Below are positions 5,536-7,168 of a DNA stretch of 7,168 nt, one piece after another. The DNA comes from Prevotellaceae bacterium (GTDB taxonomy: Bacteria > Bacteroidota > Bacteroidia > Bacteroidales > Bacteroidaceae), in contig JAUNIK010000136.1 in assembly GCA_030523505.1 (NCBI GenBank), forward strand, positions 1 through 7,168, in the 5' to 3' direction. Below the pieces are notes generated by a model. It had not been told where the DNA came from. It did no database searches and saw only the letters and a list, made by a program, of their open reading frames with translations. Each line of letters begins with the position of its first letter. Position 1 is the first letter of the stretch. The position numbers and the translations under genes are program-made.

Positions 5536-7168
5536 ATGCACTTTAAATGGAATTATAATCCACCTACACCCGAGGCACAGAACTCGGCGAAGGAATTGGG
5601 CGAGAAACTGGGACTGAGTCCTATTCTCGGCCAGTTGCTCATGTCACGTGGCATCACCACCGAGAGTGCGGCAAAACGCTACTTCCGTCCTCAGCTTGCC
5701 GACCTCATTAATCCATTCCTGATGAAGGATATGGATATTGCTGTCGACAGACTCAATGATGCTATGGGACGCAAAGAGCGTATAATGGTTTATGGCGACT
5801 ACGATGTTGATGGATGTACAGCCGTTGCACTTGTGTATAAATTCCTGCAGCAGTTCTACTCTAACATCGAGTACTATATTCCTGACCGCTACGAAGAAGG
5901 ATACGGAGTGAGCATGAAGGGCATAGACTACGCCCATGAACAGGGTGTGAAACTAATTATCATCCTCGATTGCGGCATTAAGGCCTTCGAGGAAATCGAC
6001 TACGCAAAGTCACTTGGCATTGACTTCATTGTGTGCGACCATCATGTGCCTGATGATACAATGCCTAATGCAGTGGCCATACTGAACCCAAAACGCCCGG
6101 ACGATGCATATCCATTCAAGCATCTCTGTGGTTGCGGAGTGGGATTCAAACTGATGCAGGCTTTCGCCAAGAACAACAATATTCCATTCTCACGTCTCAT
6201 TCCCCTACTCGATTTCTGCGCAATCAGTATTGCTGCAGACCTCGTTCCTGTGACCGATGAGAACAGAATCCTTGCTTTCCACGGACTGAAGCAGATAAAC
6301 CAGAACCCGAATATCGGTGTGAAGGCCATCATCGATGTGTGTGGTCTGCATGGTCGCGAACTGGCAATGTCAGACATCATATTCAAGATAGGACCTCGTA
6401 TCAATGCCTCGGGCCGTATGGAGAACGGAAAGATGAGTGTTGATCTGCTTGTTGAAAAGGACTACCTCGTAGCATTGCAGCAGGCTCATCAGATTGACGA
6501 ATACAACGAACAGCGAAAGGATATCGACAAGCAGATGACCGAAGAGGCCAACCAGATCGTTGGTCGTTTGGAGAGTCAGAAGCATCAGTCGGCTATCGTG
6601 CTCTACGACGAGAACTGGAAGAAGGGTGTTATCGGCATCGTGGCCTCGCGCCTCACCGAAATGTACTTCCGTCCAACAATAGTAATCTGTCGTGACGGAG
6701 AGATTGCCACTGGTTCGGCACGCAGTGTTCCGGGATTCGATATCTATGCAGCGATAAAGAGTTGCAGGGACTTATTGATGAACTTCGGTGGTCATACCTA
6801 CGCCTGCGGTCTCACACTCCGTTGGAAGGACGTACCTGAATTCCGTCGTCGCATCCATAAGTATGTCGAGAATCATATCATGCCTACACAGACAGAACCA
6901 ACGCTCGACATCGATGCCGAAATCGATTTCAAGGATATCACCAAACGCCTGCATACCGACTTGAAGCGTTTTGCTCCATTCGGACCAGAGAATCCAAAAC
7001 CAGTATTCTGCACACGCGGTGTCTATGACTACGGTACAAGTAAGGTTGTTGGGCGCGAACAGGAGCATATTAAGCTGGAATTGGTGGATTCAAAGTCGAG
7101 CAACGTGATTAACGGAATTGCCTTCGGACAGAGTGCATCAGCCCGTTACATCAAGTCAAAACGCAGCT
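5536..7168 (+). CDS. recJ: RecJ single-stranded-DNA 5'-3' exonuclease, partial at the right edge
   Basis: 544 codons are visible, open to the window end; RecJ proteins of this type are about 560-580 residues, so little is missing. RecJ degrades single-stranded DNA 5' to 3' in RecFOR recombination, mismatch repair and base-excision repair, in the cytoplasm. DHH-superfamily motifs occur in order: YGDYDVDG (D88, D90, D92), LDCG (D145), DHH (168-170), GCGVGFKL, AADLVPVTDENR (D235) and GPRINASGRM (286-295). The DHHA1 part contains WKKGVIGIVASRL (W361) and a GSARSVPGFD motif, and ends with FGGHTYACGL (GGH 418-420). The C-terminal OB-fold-like region includes FAPFGPENPKPVF. All metal-binding acidic and histidine positions appear intact. 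The ATG at 5536 is the only start consistent with the close upstream promoter. There is no Shine-Dalgarno site, as usual in the phylum. The gene lies behind a terminator and is probably its own unit. Confidence 0.95.
   Translation, partial: MHFKWNYNPPTPEAQNSAKELGEKLGLSPILGQLLMSRGITTESAAKRYFRPQLADLINPFLMKDMDIAVDRLNDAMGRKERIMVYGDYDVDGCTAVALVYKFLQQFYSNIEYYIPDRYEEGYGVSMKGIDYAHEQGVKLIIILDCGIKAFEEIDYAKSLGIDFIVCDHHVPDDTMPNAVAILNPKRPDDAYPFKHLCGCGVGFKLMQAFAKNNNIPFSRLIPLLDFCAISIAADLVPVTDENRILAFHGLKQINQNPNIGVKAIIDVCGLHGRELAMSDIIFKIGPRINASGRMENGKMSVDLLVEKDYLVALQQAHQIDEYNEQRKDIDKQMTEEANQIVGRLESQKHQSAIVLYDENWKKGVIGIVASRLTEMYFRPTIVICRDGEIATGSARSVPGFDIYAAIKSCRDLLMNFGGHTYACGLTLRWKDVPEFRRRIHKYVENHIMPTQTEPTLDIDAEIDFKDITKRLHTDLKRFAPFGPENPKPVFCTRGVYDYGTSKVVGREQEHIKLELVDSKSSNVINGIAFGQSASARYIKSKRS

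Noticed and set aside
1..7168. An undescribed defence, mobile or signalling system in the window
   Set aside because: The genes are a surface CotH protein, two peptidases and recJ. No integrase, transposase, toxin-antitoxin pair, reverse transcriptase, CRISPR repeats or tRNA-linked attachment site is visible, and recJ alone with peptidases does not resemble a defence cassette.

Overview
The window looks like chromosomal DNA from a Bacteroidota organism, most likely a Prevotella/Segatella-type member of the Bacteroidales. The evidence is the promoter style (TAnnTTTG -7 boxes preceded by T-runs), the lack of Shine-Dalgarno sites with A-rich leaders instead, a signal peptide ending in ANA-Q, and protein families typical of that group. 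This taxonomic call is an inference from sequence style, not from a database match.

Layout. Positions 1-2501 (minus strand) hold one large secreted protein gene: lamin-tail domain, chitobiase/HEX-like C-terminal domain, CotH kinase-like domain, a beta-rich segment and a second lamin-tail domain. It runs off the left edge and is broken by an apparent one-base deletion in an A-run (T-run on the coding strand) at 867-870. This splits it into two reading frames that overlap by an ATGA. A 196-base divergent intergenic region (2502-2697) carries candidate promoters in both directions. The plus strand then holds an M24B metallopeptidase acting on Xaa-Pro bonds (2698-4092), an 80-base gap with a GC-rich hairpin, and a secreted papain-fold C1 peptidase of the bleomycin hydrolase/aminopeptidase C type (4173-5378). 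A rho-independent terminator follows at about 5428-5466. Next come a promoter and recJ, the single-strand-specific 5'-3' exonuclease gene (from 5536, running off the right edge).

How the genes relate. The two peptidases are co-directional with no visible promoter between them, so they are plausibly one transcript. A Pro-specific exopeptidase and an exported cysteine aminopeptidase would fit a peptide-scavenging lifestyle, but their predicted compartments differ (cytoplasm versus envelope), so a joint pathway is only a guess. recJ has its own promoter behind a terminator and looks like an independent housekeeping unit. No stretch longer than 300 bases lacks a gene. I see no RNA genes, CRISPR arrays, insertion sequences or attachment sites, and nothing that convincingly makes up an undescribed system. 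The most notable items are the split CotH gene, the prolidase-like geometry of the M24B enzyme and the exported bleomycin-hydrolase-like protease.
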